This document shows, in pieces, positions 8,113-18,237 of a DNA stretch of 64,000 nt (position 1 is the stretch's first letter; every line of letters starts with the position of its first letter). The stretch covers positions 1 to 64,000 of the forward strand of contig NZ_JACHXV010000001.1 of NCBI RefSeq assembly GCF_014192375.1, written 5' to 3'. The translations under genes and the position numbers were made by a program. Under the pieces are notes generated by a model. It saw nothing but the letters and a program-made list of their open reading frames with translations, was not told the origin of the DNA and did not search any database. Origin of the DNA: Endobacter medicaginis. GTDB taxonomy: Bacteria; Pseudomonadota; Alphaproteobacteria; Acetobacterales; Acetobacteraceae.

Positions 8113-8886
8113 ATGGGCGAGGCAGAGGACGACAGCGACGGGGGCCGGCCGCAGACCCTGCTCGGCGGGCGGGTGATGCACGGCCAGGCGCGCGGCGGGC
8201 ACCGGACCGGCATCGAGCCGGTGCTGCTGGCGGCCGCGGTGGCGGCGCGGCCGGGACAGCGCGTGCTGGAGGCCGGCACCGGCAGCGGGGCGGGGCTGCT
8301 GTGTCTCGCCTGGCGGGTGGCGGGCCTCGACGGGGTCGGGATCGAGGCGGATGCCGGCACGGCGGCGATCGCGCGCGACAACCTGCACGCCAATGCGCAA
8401 GGGGGGCTGCGGATCATCGAGGCGCTTCTGCCGGCGCTGCCGCCCGATCCGGGGCTGGAGGCGCCGTTCGACCATGCGTTCGCCAATCCGCCCTGGCACG
8501 AGGCGGCGTCCAGCGCGTCGCCCGAGATGCGGCGCGACCTCGCCCGGCGCGCGCCGGGCGGGCTGCTGGCGGCATGGACCGGATGTCTCGCGCCGCGTCT
8601 GCGCCGGGGCGGCAGCCTGACCTATGTCCTGCCCGCCGCGCGGCACGGCGAGGCGATGGCGGTGCTGCATGCGGCCGGGTTCGGCGGGCTGACGACGCTG
8701 CCGCTGTGGCCGAAGGCGGGGCGGGCGGCGCGGATCGTGCTGGTGGCCGGACGGCGGCTGTCGCGCGCGCCGGGGCGGCTGCTGCCGGGGCTGGTGCTGC
8801 ACGAGGCGGACGGGAGCTACAGCGCGGCGGCACGGGCGATCCTGGTCGATGGCGCGGCACTGCCGACGGAGGCGACGGGACGATGA
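8113..8886 (+). CDS. TrmN6/YfiC-type N6-adenine methyltransferase
   Basis: 257 residues. Rossmann methyltransferase: SAM motif I LEAGTGSGAGLLCLAWR, acidic loop GIEADAG, and the catalytic NPPW motif (FANPPWHE) of N6-adenine enzymes. In E. coli the relative YfiC (TrmN6) methylates A37 of tRNA-Val. The region upstream of motif I (LLGGRVMHGQARGGHRTG) matches the alphaproteobacterial 'tRNA1(Val) (adenine(37)-N6)-methyltransferase' proteins as I recall them. A target other than tRNA is possible. The FAD protein gene follows. Confidence 0.8.
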   Translation: MGEAEDDSDGGRPQTLLGGRVMHGQARGGHRTGIEPVLLAAAVAARPGQRVLEAGTGSGAGLLCLAWRVAGLDGVGIEADAGTAAIARDNLHANAQGGLRIIEALLPALPPDPGLEAPFDHAFANPPWHEAASSASPEMRRDLARRAPGGLLAAWTGCLAPRLRRGGSLTYVLPAARHGEAMAVLHAAGFGGLTTLPLWPKAGRAARIVLVAGRRLSRAPGRLLPGLVLHEADGSYSAAARAILVDGAALPTEATGR

Positions 8887-8953
8887 GCGCCTGTTTCAGG
8901 ACGCGGACCGGGGGGCGCCTGTCGTCATGGCCGCCGGGTGGGGGTGCGGGCCG

Positions 8954-10324
8954 ATGCCGGGCGTGTTGAAACCGTCCTCGGGCGCACCGGCCGGGCCGAC
9001 GATCGCGATCATCGGCGCCGGCGCCTCGGGCACGCTGCTGGCACGCGCCTTGTGGCGGCGGGGACAAGGCTGTGTGCTGGTCGAGGCGGGGTCGGTGCCC
9101 GGGCCGGGGCTGGCCTATGCGACGCGGCATCCGGAACACGTGCTCAATGTGCGCGCCGGGGCGATGGGCGCGGATGCGGACCGGCCGGAGCATTTCATCG
9201 ACTGGCTGCGGGCGCGCGATCCGTCGGCCGATGCGGCGGACTTCGTGCCGCGCGGGCTTTATGGACGCTATCTGCGGGCACTGCTCGACGAGGCCGCACC
9301 GCAGGTCAGGCAGGCGCGGGCGATGGGGCTGCGGCGCGCGGCGCGGGGCTGGGCGGTGACGCTCGACGGGGGCGGTACGGTGCTGGCGGACGAGGTGGTG
9401 CTGGCGCTCGGCCATCTGCCGCCCGCGCCACTCCCCTGCCCCGCCGACGATCCGACCGGCGACCCGACCTTGGGCGGGCATCTCCACCCCGATCCGTGGC
9501 GGCTGCGTCTGCCGGGCGGCATCGGCGCCGAGGCAGAGGTGGTGCTGGTCGGCGCCGGGCTGACCGCGGTGGACACCGTGCTCGCGCTGCGCGCCGGCGG
9601 GCATCGCGGCCGGCTGGTCGCGCTGTCGCGGCACGGGAGGCTGCCGCAGGCGCACCGGACGGTGACGCCGCTCGCCGCCCCCGCCGTGCCGCCCGGCACG
9701 CCGCCGGGGGCGCTGGCGCTGCTGGTGGCGCTGCGGCGCGCGATCGCCGGCGGGGCCGACTGGCGCGCGGCGGTCGACAGCCTGCGGCCGGTCAGCAACG
9801 CGCTGTGGCAGGCAGCACCCGAGGCCGAGCGCGCGCGGTTCCAGCGCCATCTGCGGCACCGGTGGGAGGTGGCGCGGCACCGCATGGCGCCGGCCGTCGC
9901 CGACGAGATCGACCGGCTGCGCGCGCAGGGCGTGCTGGACCTGCGGCGCGGGCGGGTGGAGGCGCTGCGGCGGGATGCGGGCGGGGACGGGCTGGTGATC
10001 GAGGCGCGCGGGCCCGAGGGGGCGTTCGCGCTGCGCGCCGACCATGCGATCTGCTGCACCGGGACGTCGCTGCGCTATGGGCAGGGCGGATGCGCGCTAG
10101 CGTCGGCGCTGTTCGCACAGGGGCTGGCGCGGCCGGGGCGCGACGGGATCGGCTTCGCGCTCACCGCCGAGGGGCGGATCGAGGATGCGCAGGGCGCGCC
10201 TGTGGCGGGGCTGTGGGCGATCGGGCCGGCGCGGCTGGGCGCGCTGTTCGAATCGAGCGCGATCCCGGAGATCCGCCAGCAGGCGGCGGCACTGGCGGCG
10301 CGGCTGACCGGGGCGGCCGGGTGA
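8954..10324 (+). CDS. FAD/NAD(P)-binding protein (NAD_binding_9 type)
   Basis: About 456 residues. N-terminal FAD site IAIIGAGASGTLLARAL, then the family signature LAYATRHPEHVLNVRAGAMG with FIDWLRARDP, a second dinucleotide site AEVVLVGAGLTAVDTVLALR near residue 200, and a C-terminal GLWAIGPARLG. This family includes HpyO-like and other poorly characterised flavoproteins; substrate unknown. The start is uncertain: ATG 8954 was chosen, ATG 8927 is in frame, and GTG 8961 is possible because bases 8936-8961 resemble a REP-like repeat seen twice elsewhere in this window. Ends 15 bases from the convergent ohrR. Confidence 0.8.
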   Translation: MPGVLKPSSGAPAGPTIAIIGAGASGTLLARALWRRGQGCVLVEAGSVPGPGLAYATRHPEHVLNVRAGAMGADADRPEHFIDWLRARDPSADAADFVPRGLYGRYLRALLDEAAPQVRQARAMGLRRAARGWAVTLDGGGTVLADEVVLALGHLPPAPLPCPADDPTGDPTLGGHLHPDPWRLRLPGGIGAEAEVVLVGAGLTAVDTVLALRAGGHRGRLVALSRHGRLPQAHRTVTPLAAPAVPPGTPPGALALLVALRRAIAGGADWRAAVDSLRPVSNALWQAAPEAERARFQRHLRHRWEVARHRMAPAVADEIDRLRAQGVLDLRRGRVEALRRDAGGDGLVIEARGPEGAFALRADHAICCTGTSLRYGQGGCALASALFAQGLARPGRDGIGFALTAEGRIEDAQGAPVAGLWAIGPARLGALFESSAIPEIRQQAAALAARLTGAAG

Positions 10325-10339
10325 GCGTCCGGCGGTCGC

Positions 10340-10795
10340 TCAGTCCACCGCCGCGCTGAGCGCGTCGCGCAGGGCCGCGACCTGCGCGCACAGGGCGCGC
10401 AGGTCGGGCACCGACAGGCCGGAACGGGACAGCATCACCTCGGCCAGGCAGCCGCAATTCGCCCAGCGCGCCCGGCCGGCCTCGGTCAGGTGCAGGCGGA
10501 CCTGGCGGTCGTCGCCGGGATGACGTTCGCGGGTGACCAGACCGGCCGCCTCGAGCCGGCGCACGAGCGGGGTGATGGTGCTGAGTTCGAGGCCGAGCCG
10601 GGTGGCGATCGCGGTGATGCCGCGCCCGTCCTGCTCCTCGATGGCCTGGAGCACCAGAAACTGCGGATAGGTGAGGCCGAGCCGGTCGAGCGCCGGCTTG
10701 TAGGCGCGGCCGACCGCCATCGACGCACCGTAGAGCGCGAAGCAGAGCTGCTGGTCGAGCGGCAGCGGCGGCAGGGAGGGGTCAGGATCGGCCAC
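10340..10795 (-). CDS. ohrR: OhrR-type MarR family peroxide sensor-repressor
   Basis: 151 residues. Winged helix MarR protein: recognition region ATRLGLELSTITPLVRRLEAAGLVTRERHPGDDRQV. The N-terminal LCFALYGASMAVGRAYKPAL contains Cys18, the position of the reactive Cys of OhrR that is oxidised by organic hydroperoxides, and further Cys residues near 114-116 could give the two-Cys type. Tyr residues that hold the reactive Cys are also in place. Divergent from ohr with two perfect palindromes between, so it very probably represses ohr and itself until peroxide appears. Confidence 0.92.
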   Translation of the reverse strand: MADPDPSLPPLPLDQQLCFALYGASMAVGRAYKPALDRLGLTYPQFLVLQAIEEQDGRGITAIATRLGLELSTITPLVRRLEAAGLVTRERHPGDDRQVRLHLTEAGRARWANCGCLAEVMLSRSGLSVPDLRALCAQVAALRDALSAAVD

Positions 10796-10817
10796 GGGCG
10801 GTGTGTAGCATGAAATA

Positions 10818-10831
10818 ATTATCGCGATAAT
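10818..10831. promoter_or_regulatory. OhrR operator, copy 1
   Basis: Perfect 14-bp palindrome ATTATCGCGATAAT, 23 bases upstream of the ohrR start. The same TTATCGCGATAA core recurs at 10872-10883, 53 bp centre to centre (about five helical turns). In a GC-rich genome, two exact AT-flanked palindromes between divergent ohrR and ohr are strong evidence for operators. Confidence 0.85.
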
Positions 10832-10871
10832 GTTTTTGCTGGACAGGGGACCACATCCGGTCCAGATTTGG

Positions 10872-10883
10872 TTATCGCGATAA
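10872..10883. promoter_or_regulatory. OhrR operator, copy 2
   Basis: Perfect 12-bp palindrome TTATCGCGATAA, 26 bases upstream of the ohr ATG, identical in core to the site at 10818-10831. This position would block the ohr promoter. Confidence 0.85.
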
Positions 10884-10908
10884 TGAACGGCGATGAAAGG
10901 TTCGATCC

Positions 10909-11334
10909 ATGACCGTCGATGTCAAATACAGCACCACCGCCACCGCCATCGGTGGACGCGAGGGTTCCGCCCGGTCCGAGGACGGGCATCTGGAGGTGAA
11001 GCTCTCGACCCCGAGGGAGCTGGGCGGCGCCGGCGGCGACGGCACCAATCCCGAGCAGCTGTTCGCGGTCGGCTATTCGGCCTGCTTCATCGGCGCGCTG
11101 AAGGTGGCCGGGCAGCAGCTCAAGCTGAAGGTTCCGGCCGAGACCAGCGTGACCGCGACGGTGGGCATCGGCCCGCGCTCGGAGGGCGGCTTCGGCATCA
11201 CCGCCGACCTGAAGGTGGAGCTGCCGGGCGTCGATCGCGCCGATGCGGAGGCGCTGGTCGCCGCCGCGCACCAGATCTGCCCGTATTCGAACGCGACCCG
11301 CAACAATGTCGATGTCGGGCTGAGCCTGGCCTGA
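10909..11334 (+). CDS. ohr: Organic hydroperoxide resistance protein Ohr
   Basis: 141 residues, the usual Ohr length. A thiol peroxidase of the OsmC/Ohr fold that reduces organic hydroperoxides using lipoylated proteins. The two catalytic cysteines are at Cys59 (GYSACFIGAL) and Cys124 (QICPYSNATRNN). The conserved Arg is probably in the GGREGSARSEDG segment, and Glu in the NPEQLFAVGYSACF motif. Divergent from ohrR and preceded by its operator; a strong hairpin follows at 11360-11395. Confidence 0.96.
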   Translation: MTVDVKYSTTATAIGGREGSARSEDGHLEVKLSTPRELGGAGGDGTNPEQLFAVGYSACFIGALKVAGQQLKLKVPAETSVTATVGIGPRSEGGFGITADLKVELPGVDRADAEALVAAAHQICPYSNATRNNVDVGLSLA

Positions 11335-11359
11335 CACGCCCGTCTCCGGCGCCGACCCG

Positions 11360-11395
11360 CAGCCCCGCCAGCCGCATCAGCGGCCGGCGGGGCTG
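11360..11395 (+). terminator. Hairpin terminator after ohr
   Basis: Perfect 10-bp arms CAGCCCCGCC and GGCGGGGCTG enclose a further GCCGC-ATCA-GCGGC stem. It starts 26 bases after the ohr stop. There is no T-run, so it may work as a Rho-independent stop only partly, or protect the 3' end. Confidence 0.65.
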
Positions 11396-11464
11396 TGGCG
11401 TTGAGACGAAAGTGATCGTCTTTATCCCGTTTGTCGCACTTTACGACCGCATCTCCAGAGATTA

Positions 11465-11505
11465 TGTATCGTTTGTATCGGGTGTTTTGATACATCGGCT
11501 GATAC
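11465..11505. promoter_or_regulatory. Candidate operator for the DeoR-type repressor of the sugar operon
   Basis: Two direct TGTATC boxes (11465-11470, 11474-11479) face two inverted copies, GATACA (11489-11494) and GATAC (11501-11505), in an AT-rich patch ending 48 bases before the DeoR gene. Clustered inverted hexamers are usual for DeoR-family repressors, so this is probably the autoregulated operon operator. Bases 11403-11460 are also AT-rich and probably contain the promoter. Confidence 0.6.
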
Positions 11506-11553
11506 GACGATAGCCGCCGGGCGCCGGTCCGGCGATGGAGGTCGCGACAGAGC

Positions 11554-12399
11554 ATGGCCCGGATCACGGAGACATCGGCAGTCGCCGCACGGCGGCGGGC
11601 GATCCTGGAATTCGTCATCGAGCATGGCAGCGCGCAGGCCGACGATCTGGTGCGGCGCTTCGCCATCAGCCGCATGACGGTGCATCGCGATCTCGAGGCG
11701 CTGGCCGCACAGGGGCTGATCCGTCGCGTGCATGGCGGCGTGACCACGCTGTCGGACGGGCGGATGGAAACCTCGGTCGTGCATCGCGCCCGGCATGCGA
11801 TGCGCGAGAAGCGCGCCATCGCCGCCGCGGCCGCGAGGCTGCTGCGGCCCGGCGAGATCGTGGTGCTGGACGATTCCACCACGGCGGGCCTGCTGACCGA
11901 CCATTTCCTGCGCATCGGCGAACTCACCGTCATCACCAACAGCCTCGGCGCGGCCAACCGCCTCGCCGGCGGGCCGGAGATCAACCTGATCGGGCTCGGC
12001 GGCCAGTACGAGCCGCGCTTCGACGCCTATTTCGGCAATCTGTGCGAGGCGTCGCTGGGGATGCTGCGGGCCAACACGCTGCTGATGTCGGTCTCGGCGA
12101 TCCATGGCGTGACGGCCTTTCACCAGGAGCAGCAGGTCATCAAGGCCAAGCTGGCGATGATGGAGATCGTCGAGCGGCGGATCCTGCTGGTGGACAGCCA
12201 CAAATTCGATGTCAGCGCGCTCAACCGGCTCGCGCCGCTCAGCGATTTCGACCTCGTCATCACCGATGACGGGCTGTCGCAGGGCGTGCGCGCGCGGCTC
12301 GAGGACGCCGGCATCGCCCTGCAGATCGCCACACCCGGCGACGGCATCACCCACAACGACCGCGCGATGACGGTCGGCACCAACATCGAGGGAGACTGA
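11554..12399 (+). CDS. DeoR family transcriptional regulator of the tetrose operon
   Basis: 281 residues. N-terminal DeoR helix-turn-helix ([22 protein letters not shown], then [10 protein letters not shown], the family signature). The C-terminal DeoRC domain is a ribose-5-phosphate-isomerase-like sugar-phosphate sensor: [32 protein letters not shown], and [20 protein letters not shown] near 210. First gene of the operon, two bases before the RpiB-like gene, so it probably senses a pathway sugar phosphate and controls its own operon through the TGTATC boxes upstream. Confidence 0.9.
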   Translation: MARITETSAVAARRRAILEFVIEHGSAQADDLVRRFAISRMTVHRDLEALAAQGLIRRVHGGVTTLSDGRMETSVVHRARHAMREKRAIAAAAARLLRPGEIVVLDDSTTAGLLTDHFLRIGELTVITNSLGAANRLAGGPEINLIGLGGQYEPRFDAYFGNLCEASLGMLRANTLLMSVSAIHGVTAFHQEQQVIKAKLAMMEIVERRILLVDSHKFDVSALNRLAPLSDFDLVITDDGLSQGVRARLEDAGIALQIATPGDGITHNDRAMTVGTNIEGD

Positions 12400-12401
12400 A
12401 C

Positions 12402-12869
12402 ATGCGCATTGCCATCGGCGGCGACAGCGCCGGCAAGGGACTGGCCGACATCCTCGCCACCCATCTGGCGAACCATCCGGGGATCGAGGTGGAGAATATC
12501 TCCGACGCCCCGCAGGGAGGCGCGGAGCTCTATGCCGGGCTCAGCGAGCGGGCGGGGCTCGCCATTCTCGACGGCACCTATGACCGCGCCATCCTGTGCT
12601 GCGGAACCGGCATCGGGGTGTGCATGTCGGCCAACAAGATCCGCGGCATCCGCGCCGCACAGACCCATGACGTCTATTCGGCCGAGCGCGCCGCGCTGTC
12701 GAACGACGCGCAGATCATCACCATGGGCGCGCGGGTCATCGGGCCGGAACTGGCCAAGAGCATCGCCGATGCGTGGGTCGCGCAGACCTTCGATCCGAAC
12801 AGCGCCTCGGCGAAGAACGTCGCCGGGATCAACGAACTCGACCGGCGCTACGCCGTCGCGAACGACTGA
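12402..12869 (+). CDS. RpiB/LacAB-family sugar-phosphate isomerase, probable D-erythrulose-4-phosphate isomerase
   Basis: 155 residues, full length for RpiB. Start [19 protein letters not shown] gives the phosphate-binding Asp-Ser region; [23 protein letters not shown] has the catalytic Cys and GTGIG loop; [16 protein letters not shown] follows. RpiB itself interconverts ribose-5-P and ribulose-5-P. Beside a DhaK-type kinase and a TIM-like isomerase, this matches EryI/DerI, which converts D-erythrulose-4-phosphate to D-erythrose-4-phosphate. The assignment to tetrose rests on context; the fold and mechanism are secure. Confidence 0.82.
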   Translation: MRIAIGGDSAGKGLADILATHLANHPGIEVENISDAPQGGAELYAGLSERAGLAILDGTYDRAILCCGTGIGVCMSANKIRGIRAAQTHDVYSAERAALSNDAQIITMGARVIGPELAKSIADAWVAQTFDPNSASAKNVAGINELDRRYAVAND

Positions 12870-12950
12870 GGCGCGCGCTTTCGGCGCACCCTCACCCGAT
12901 ACCACGAGCGGAACCGCGCAACGAGTTTCCGCCGCAGAGGAACCAAGGGA

Positions 12951-13910
12951 ATGAAACGTTCCACCACCACCCTCGCCGCGCTGCTGCTCGGCGCGTCGAC
13001 CGCTCTTTCGTTCGTGCCGCAAGGCGCGCGCGCCGCCGATACGGGGCCGCTGCGCTTCGTGCTGGTCCCGAAGGTCGTCCATCCGTGGTTCGACAAGGTC
13101 AATGACGGTGCCAGGGCCGCCGCCGACAGCCTCAGCCAGCTCACCGGACGCAAGATCACGGTCGAGTATGCAGCGCCGCAGACGGCCGATGTCTCGGCAC
13201 AGAACGACATCATCGAGCGCTCCATCGCCACACACCCGGCCGGCATCCTGCTCGATCCGCTCGACGGCAAGGGCAATCGCGCGGCGATGGAGGAATCGCT
13301 CCAGCAGGGGGTCGGGCTGACGATCTTCGATTCTCCCGCCCCCGAGGGTCTCGACGTGACGGCGGTGGGCGCGGATTTCTGCGAGCAGGGCACGCTCGCC
13401 GCCGATCGGCTCGCGGGCCTCATCGGCCACAAGGGCGCGGTTGCGATCATGATGGGGGTGCCGACGGCACCGAACCATGCCGAACGCGCCGCCTGCGAGA
13501 AGAAGGCGTTCGCGAAATATCCCGACATCAAGGTGGTCGCGACCGGCATCGACAATGACAGCATCGAGACCGCGCAGAAACAGGCCGCGGCGATCATGCA
13601 GTCGCATCCCGATCTCGCGGGGTGGGTGGCATGTGATGCGGCCGGTCCGGTCGGCATCGGCCAGGCGATCCGCGAGAACGGACGCGTGGGCAAGGTGGCG
13701 GAGGTCGGGCTCGACAACCTCAACGACATGATCGAGCTGATCCGCGACGGTGTCGCGGAATCCTCGGCCTCGTCGCGCCCGGAAATGCAGGGCTACTGGG
13801 CGGTGATCGCCGCCTGGCAGAAGGCGGTGGGGCAGAAGACGCCGAAATTCATCGATACCGGCATCGACATCCTGACCAAGGCATCGCTGCAGGCGGGCGC
13901 GGCGAGATGA
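12951..13910 (+). CDS. Sugar ABC transporter periplasmic substrate-binding protein
   Basis: 319 residues with a signal peptide (MKRSTTTLAALLLGASTALS, processing probably after ARA-A near 29). Periplasmic-binding-protein type 4 (ribose/LuxP-like) fold: LRFVLVPKVVHPWFDKVNDG, ERSIATHPAGILLDPLDGKG, GVGLTIFDSPAPEG, and a C-terminal VAEVGLDNLNDMIELI hinge strand. Such proteins bind pentoses, tetritols or other small sugars; from context the ligand is a four-carbon ketose or polyol. An 81-base gap with an AAGGGAATG start context precedes it. Its stop overlaps the ATPase start (ATGA). Confidence 0.88.
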   Translation: MKRSTTTLAALLLGASTALSFVPQGARAADTGPLRFVLVPKVVHPWFDKVNDGARAAADSLSQLTGRKITVEYAAPQTADVSAQNDIIERSIATHPAGILLDPLDGKGNRAAMEESLQQGVGLTIFDSPAPEGLDVTAVGADFCEQGTLAADRLAGLIGHKGAVAIMMGVPTAPNHAERAACEKKAFAKYPDIKVVATGIDNDSIETAQKQAAAIMQSHPDLAGWVACDAAGPVGIGQAIRENGRVGKVAEVGLDNLNDMIELIRDGVAESSASSRPEMQGYWAVIAAWQKAVGQKTPKFIDTGIDILTKASLQAGAAR

Positions 13911-15430
13911 GCGACCTCCCCGGCCCCGTCGTCAGGCTCGAGGCGATCCGCAAGGCCTATCCGGGCGTCGTGGCCCTCGATCACGTCGATCTCGCGCTGC
14001 GGCCCGGGCGGGTGCATGTGCTGGCGGGCGAGAACGGGGCCGGCAAGTCGACGCTGATCCGGGTGCTGGCCGGGCTGGTCGGCCCCGACGAGGGCCGCAT
14101 CGAAATCGATGGCGCGGATGCGCTGGCCGATCGCACGCTGTTCGGGCGCATCGCCTATGTCCCGCAGGAACTCAACCTGTTCGGCCCGATGAGCGTCGCC
14201 GAGAACATGTTCATGCCGTTCGCGGCGACGGGTTTCGGGCGTCTGACGCTGTCGCGTGGCGGGATGCGCCGTGCGGCGACGGCGCTGATCGAGCGGTTCG
14301 GCATCCATGCCGGGCCGGATGACCGGGTGGATACGATCAGCGTGCCCGACCAGCAGCTCCTGCAGATCGCGCGCGCGGCGGGACGGGCGGCGTTCGACGT
14401 GCTGATCCTCGACGAGCCGACCTCGTCGCTGACGGCGTCGGAGACCGCGCATCTGTTCCGCATCGTCCGCGAGCTGCGCGCGGCCGGATGCGCGATCGTG
14501 TTCGTCTCGCACAAGATGGACGAGATCTTCGATCTCGGCGATGACGTCACCGTCCTTCGCAACGGACGCAGCGTCGGCAGCTACGAGATGGCGGCGATGA
14601 CCGAGCATAGTCTGGTGCAGCTGATGGCGGGCAGCGCGATCGCGCTGGAGGAGCGCTTCCAGCCGCGTGGCGCGGGCGATGTGGCGGCGGACCCGATCCT
14701 GTCGGTTCGCGGACTGTCGGGGCCGGGGTTCCACGACATCTCGTTCGAGCTGCGCCGGGGCGAGATCCTCGGCTTTGCCGGGCTGGTCGGCGCCGGGCGC
14801 TCCGAGCTGATGCAGTCGATCTTCGGCTATCGGCCGACGCGGCAGGGCGAATGCCTGTTCGAGGGCCGCGCGCTGCCGCGCGGACGGCCCGACCGGTCGG
14901 TGGCCCGCGGAATGGTGTATCTTTCCGAGGAGCGCAAGCATCACGGCATCTTCCCGCGCCTCAGCCTGCGCGAGAACATCTCGCTCGGCATCCTCGACCA
15001 GCTCGCGCGCGGCGGCGTGATCGCGTCGGCGCGCGAGGGCGAGCGCGTCGCCACGGTGATGCGCGACTTCGACGTGCGCTCGTCGTCGGCCGACAAGAAG
15101 ATCATGTTCCTGTCGGGCGGAAACCAGCAGAAGGCGATCATCGGCCGCGCGATGGCACGGCGGCCGCGTCTGCTGATCTTCGACGAGCCGACCAAGGGCA
15201 TCGACATCGGCACCAAGTTCCAGATCTACCGCATCATGCAGCGTCTCGCCGAGGAGGGCGTCGGCATCATCCTGGTGTCGTCGGAAATGACCGAGCTGCA
15301 GCGCTGCGCCTCGCGGATCATCACCATGTACGAAGGCCGGATCAACGGCTCCTTCGACCAGGCCACAACGCCGGCCGACACGCTCGTGGGCGCGATCGTC
15401 GGCGCGGGGGAGAAGCGTCATGCCGCTTGA
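13907..15430 (+). CDS. Sugar ABC transporter ATP-binding protein (two-NBD, RbsA/EryE type)
   Basis: 507 residues, two nucleotide-binding domains as in RbsA. Domain 1: Walker A AGENGAGKSTLIRVLAGL, Walker B VLILDEPTSSLT, switch FVSHKMDE; its signature is degenerate (ISVPDQQLLQIARA in place of LSxGQ). Domain 2: LVGAGRSELMQSIFG in the Walker A position, as in family members with an inactive second site, full signature LSGGNQQKAIIGRAM and Walker B LLIFDEPTKGID. It energises the importer formed with the flanking binding protein and permease. ATGA and 11-base overlaps on both sides imply coupled translation. Confidence 0.93.
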   Translation: MSDLPGPVVRLEAIRKAYPGVVALDHVDLALRPGRVHVLAGENGAGKSTLIRVLAGLVGPDEGRIEIDGADALADRTLFGRIAYVPQELNLFGPMSVAENMFMPFAATGFGRLTLSRGGMRRAATALIERFGIHAGPDDRVDTISVPDQQLLQIARAAGRAAFDVLILDEPTSSLTASETAHLFRIVRELRAAGCAIVFVSHKMDEIFDLGDDVTVLRNGRSVGSYEMAAMTEHSLVQLMAGSAIALEERFQPRGAGDVAADPILSVRGLSGPGFHDISFELRRGEILGFAGLVGAGRSELMQSIFGYRPTRQGECLFEGRALPRGRPDRSVARGMVYLSEERKHHGIFPRLSLRENISLGILDQLARGGVIASAREGERVATVMRDFDVRSSSADKKIMFLSGGNQQKAIIGRAMARRPRLLIFDEPTKGIDIGTKFQIYRIMQRLAEEGVGIILVSSEMTELQRCASRIITMYEGRINGSFDQATTPADTLVGAIVGAGEKRHAA

Positions 15431-16424
15431 GACGACCGTCGCCGCGCCAAGGCGCGGCATCGCGCTGCGCGGGATCGCCGCACATCTGCTGGGCAATCCG
15501 CTCGGCGGGGTGACGGCCGCGCTGATCATCATCTTCGTCGCGGCCTCGCTGCTGTCGCCGTATTTCCTCACCGGCTTCAACCTGATGATCATCGCCCGGT
15601 CGCTGGCCTTCGTCGGGCTGGTCACGATCGGACAGTCGGTGCTGATGATCCTCGGCGAGCTCGACCTGTCGGTCGGCGCGATCGGCGGCCTCGCCGGCAT
15701 CGCCGGCGGCGTGCTGATGGTGCAGCTCGGCCTCGATCCGTGGCTGGCGCTGCTGCTGTGCGTGATGCTCGGCGGGCTGTGCGGCTGGATCAACGGCACG
15801 CTGGTCACGCGGCTGCGTCTGCACTCGCTGGTGCTGACGATCGGCATGGCGGGTGTGTATGGCGGCATCATCCTCGTCGTCACCAAGGGAGTTGCGATCA
15901 CCTCGATCCCCGGCGACATCGCCTTTCTCGGGCGCGGCGCGATCGGCGGCGTGCCGGTGCCGTTCGTGATCCTGCTGGTCTGTCTGGCGGTGGTGGCGTT
16001 CGTCATGCAGCGTACGCCGCTGGGGCGCTACGTGTATGCGATCGGCAGCAATGCCGATGCGGCACGGATGCTGGGCATCCGGGTCAATGCGATCCGCACC
16101 GGTGCGTTCGTGACCGCCGGCGTGCTGTCGGCCGTGGCCGGCATGCTGATGGTCGCGCGCCTCGGCAGCGCACAGCCGTCGATCGGCGAGACCTGGGTGC
16201 TGGCGCCGATCGCCGCGGCGGTGATCGGCGGCGTGGCGACGACCGGCGGGCTCGGCAGCCCGCTGGGCGCGGTACTGGGTGCGGTGATCATCGGCATCAT
16301 CGAGAACATCATCGTCCTGTTCGGCATCTCTCCCTACTGGCAGTCGGTGGTCAGTGGCGGGATCGTGGTGCTGGCGATCTCGTTCGATGCGATCGCGCGT
16401 CGCGCCATGGCGCGCGAAAATTGA
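15420..16424 (+). CDS. Sugar ABC transporter permease (RbsC family)
   Basis: 334 residues, about 8-10 membrane segments, BPD_transp_2 fold. Typical pieces: FNLMIIARSLAFVGLVTIGQ, GELDLSVGAIGGLAGI, GRYVYAIGSNADAARMLGI (the coupling region ending in R) and VIGGVATTGGLGSPLGA. Forms the inner-membrane channel of the importer. Overlaps the ATPase gene by 11 bases. The last codons (Met-Ala-Arg-Glu-Asn-stop) are the first unit of a four-copy 23-bp tandem repeat that fills the gap to the kinase gene. Confidence 0.92.
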   Translation: MPLETTVAAPRRGIALRGIAAHLLGNPLGGVTAALIIIFVAASLLSPYFLTGFNLMIIARSLAFVGLVTIGQSVLMILGELDLSVGAIGGLAGIAGGVLMVQLGLDPWLALLLCVMLGGLCGWINGTLVTRLRLHSLVLTIGMAGVYGGIILVVTKGVAITSIPGDIAFLGRGAIGGVPVPFVILLVCLAVVAFVMQRTPLGRYVYAIGSNADAARMLGIRVNAIRTGAFVTAGVLSAVAGMLMVARLGSAQPSIGETWVLAPIAAAVIGGVATTGGLGSPLGAVLGAVIIGIIENIIVLFGISPYWQSVVSGGIVVLAISFDAIARRAMAREN

Positions 16425-16494
16425 GGGCCATGGCGCGCGAGAAATGAGTGCCATGGCGCGCGGGAACTGATCGCCATGGCGCGCAAGAATTGAG
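16403..16494 (+). repeat. Four tandem 23-bp units, each a five-codon minigene
   Basis: Units at 16403-16425, 16426-16448, 16449-16471 and 16472-16494. All share GCCATGGCGCGC, and each holds a complete ATG-GCG-CGC-N-N-TGA frame: MAREN, MAREK, MARGN, MARKN. The first is the C-terminus of the permease. Stop to next ATG is always 5 bases, and 23 bp shifts the frame each time. GCCATGGC is self-complementary. The unit variants differ at 1-4 positions yet keep ATG, Ala, Arg and TGA. The kinase start, with a GGGAG ribosome site, follows 18 bases after the array. Confidence 0.85.
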
Positions 16495-16512
16495 TTTCGG
16501 GAGCAAACGACA

Positions 16513-18233
<1,721 letters not shown>

Positions 18234-18237
<4 letters not shown>

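Noticed and set aside
10321-10342. Terminator between the FAD protein gene and ohrR (TGAGCG...CGCTCA)
   Set aside because: Only a six-base stem inside the coding ends and no T-run; too weak to list.
11335-11553. Additional small ORF between ohr and the DeoR gene
   Set aside because: The stretch is accounted for by a terminator hairpin and AT-rich TGTATC operator boxes; no ORF with a ribosome site.
13793-16006. 737-residue open frame on the minus strand
   Set aside because: Antisense to the ABC ATPase and permease genes; composition typical of GC-rich shadows.
16403-16494. CRISPR-like array
   Set aside because: Units are directly adjacent 23-mers with no spacers and no cas genes are present.
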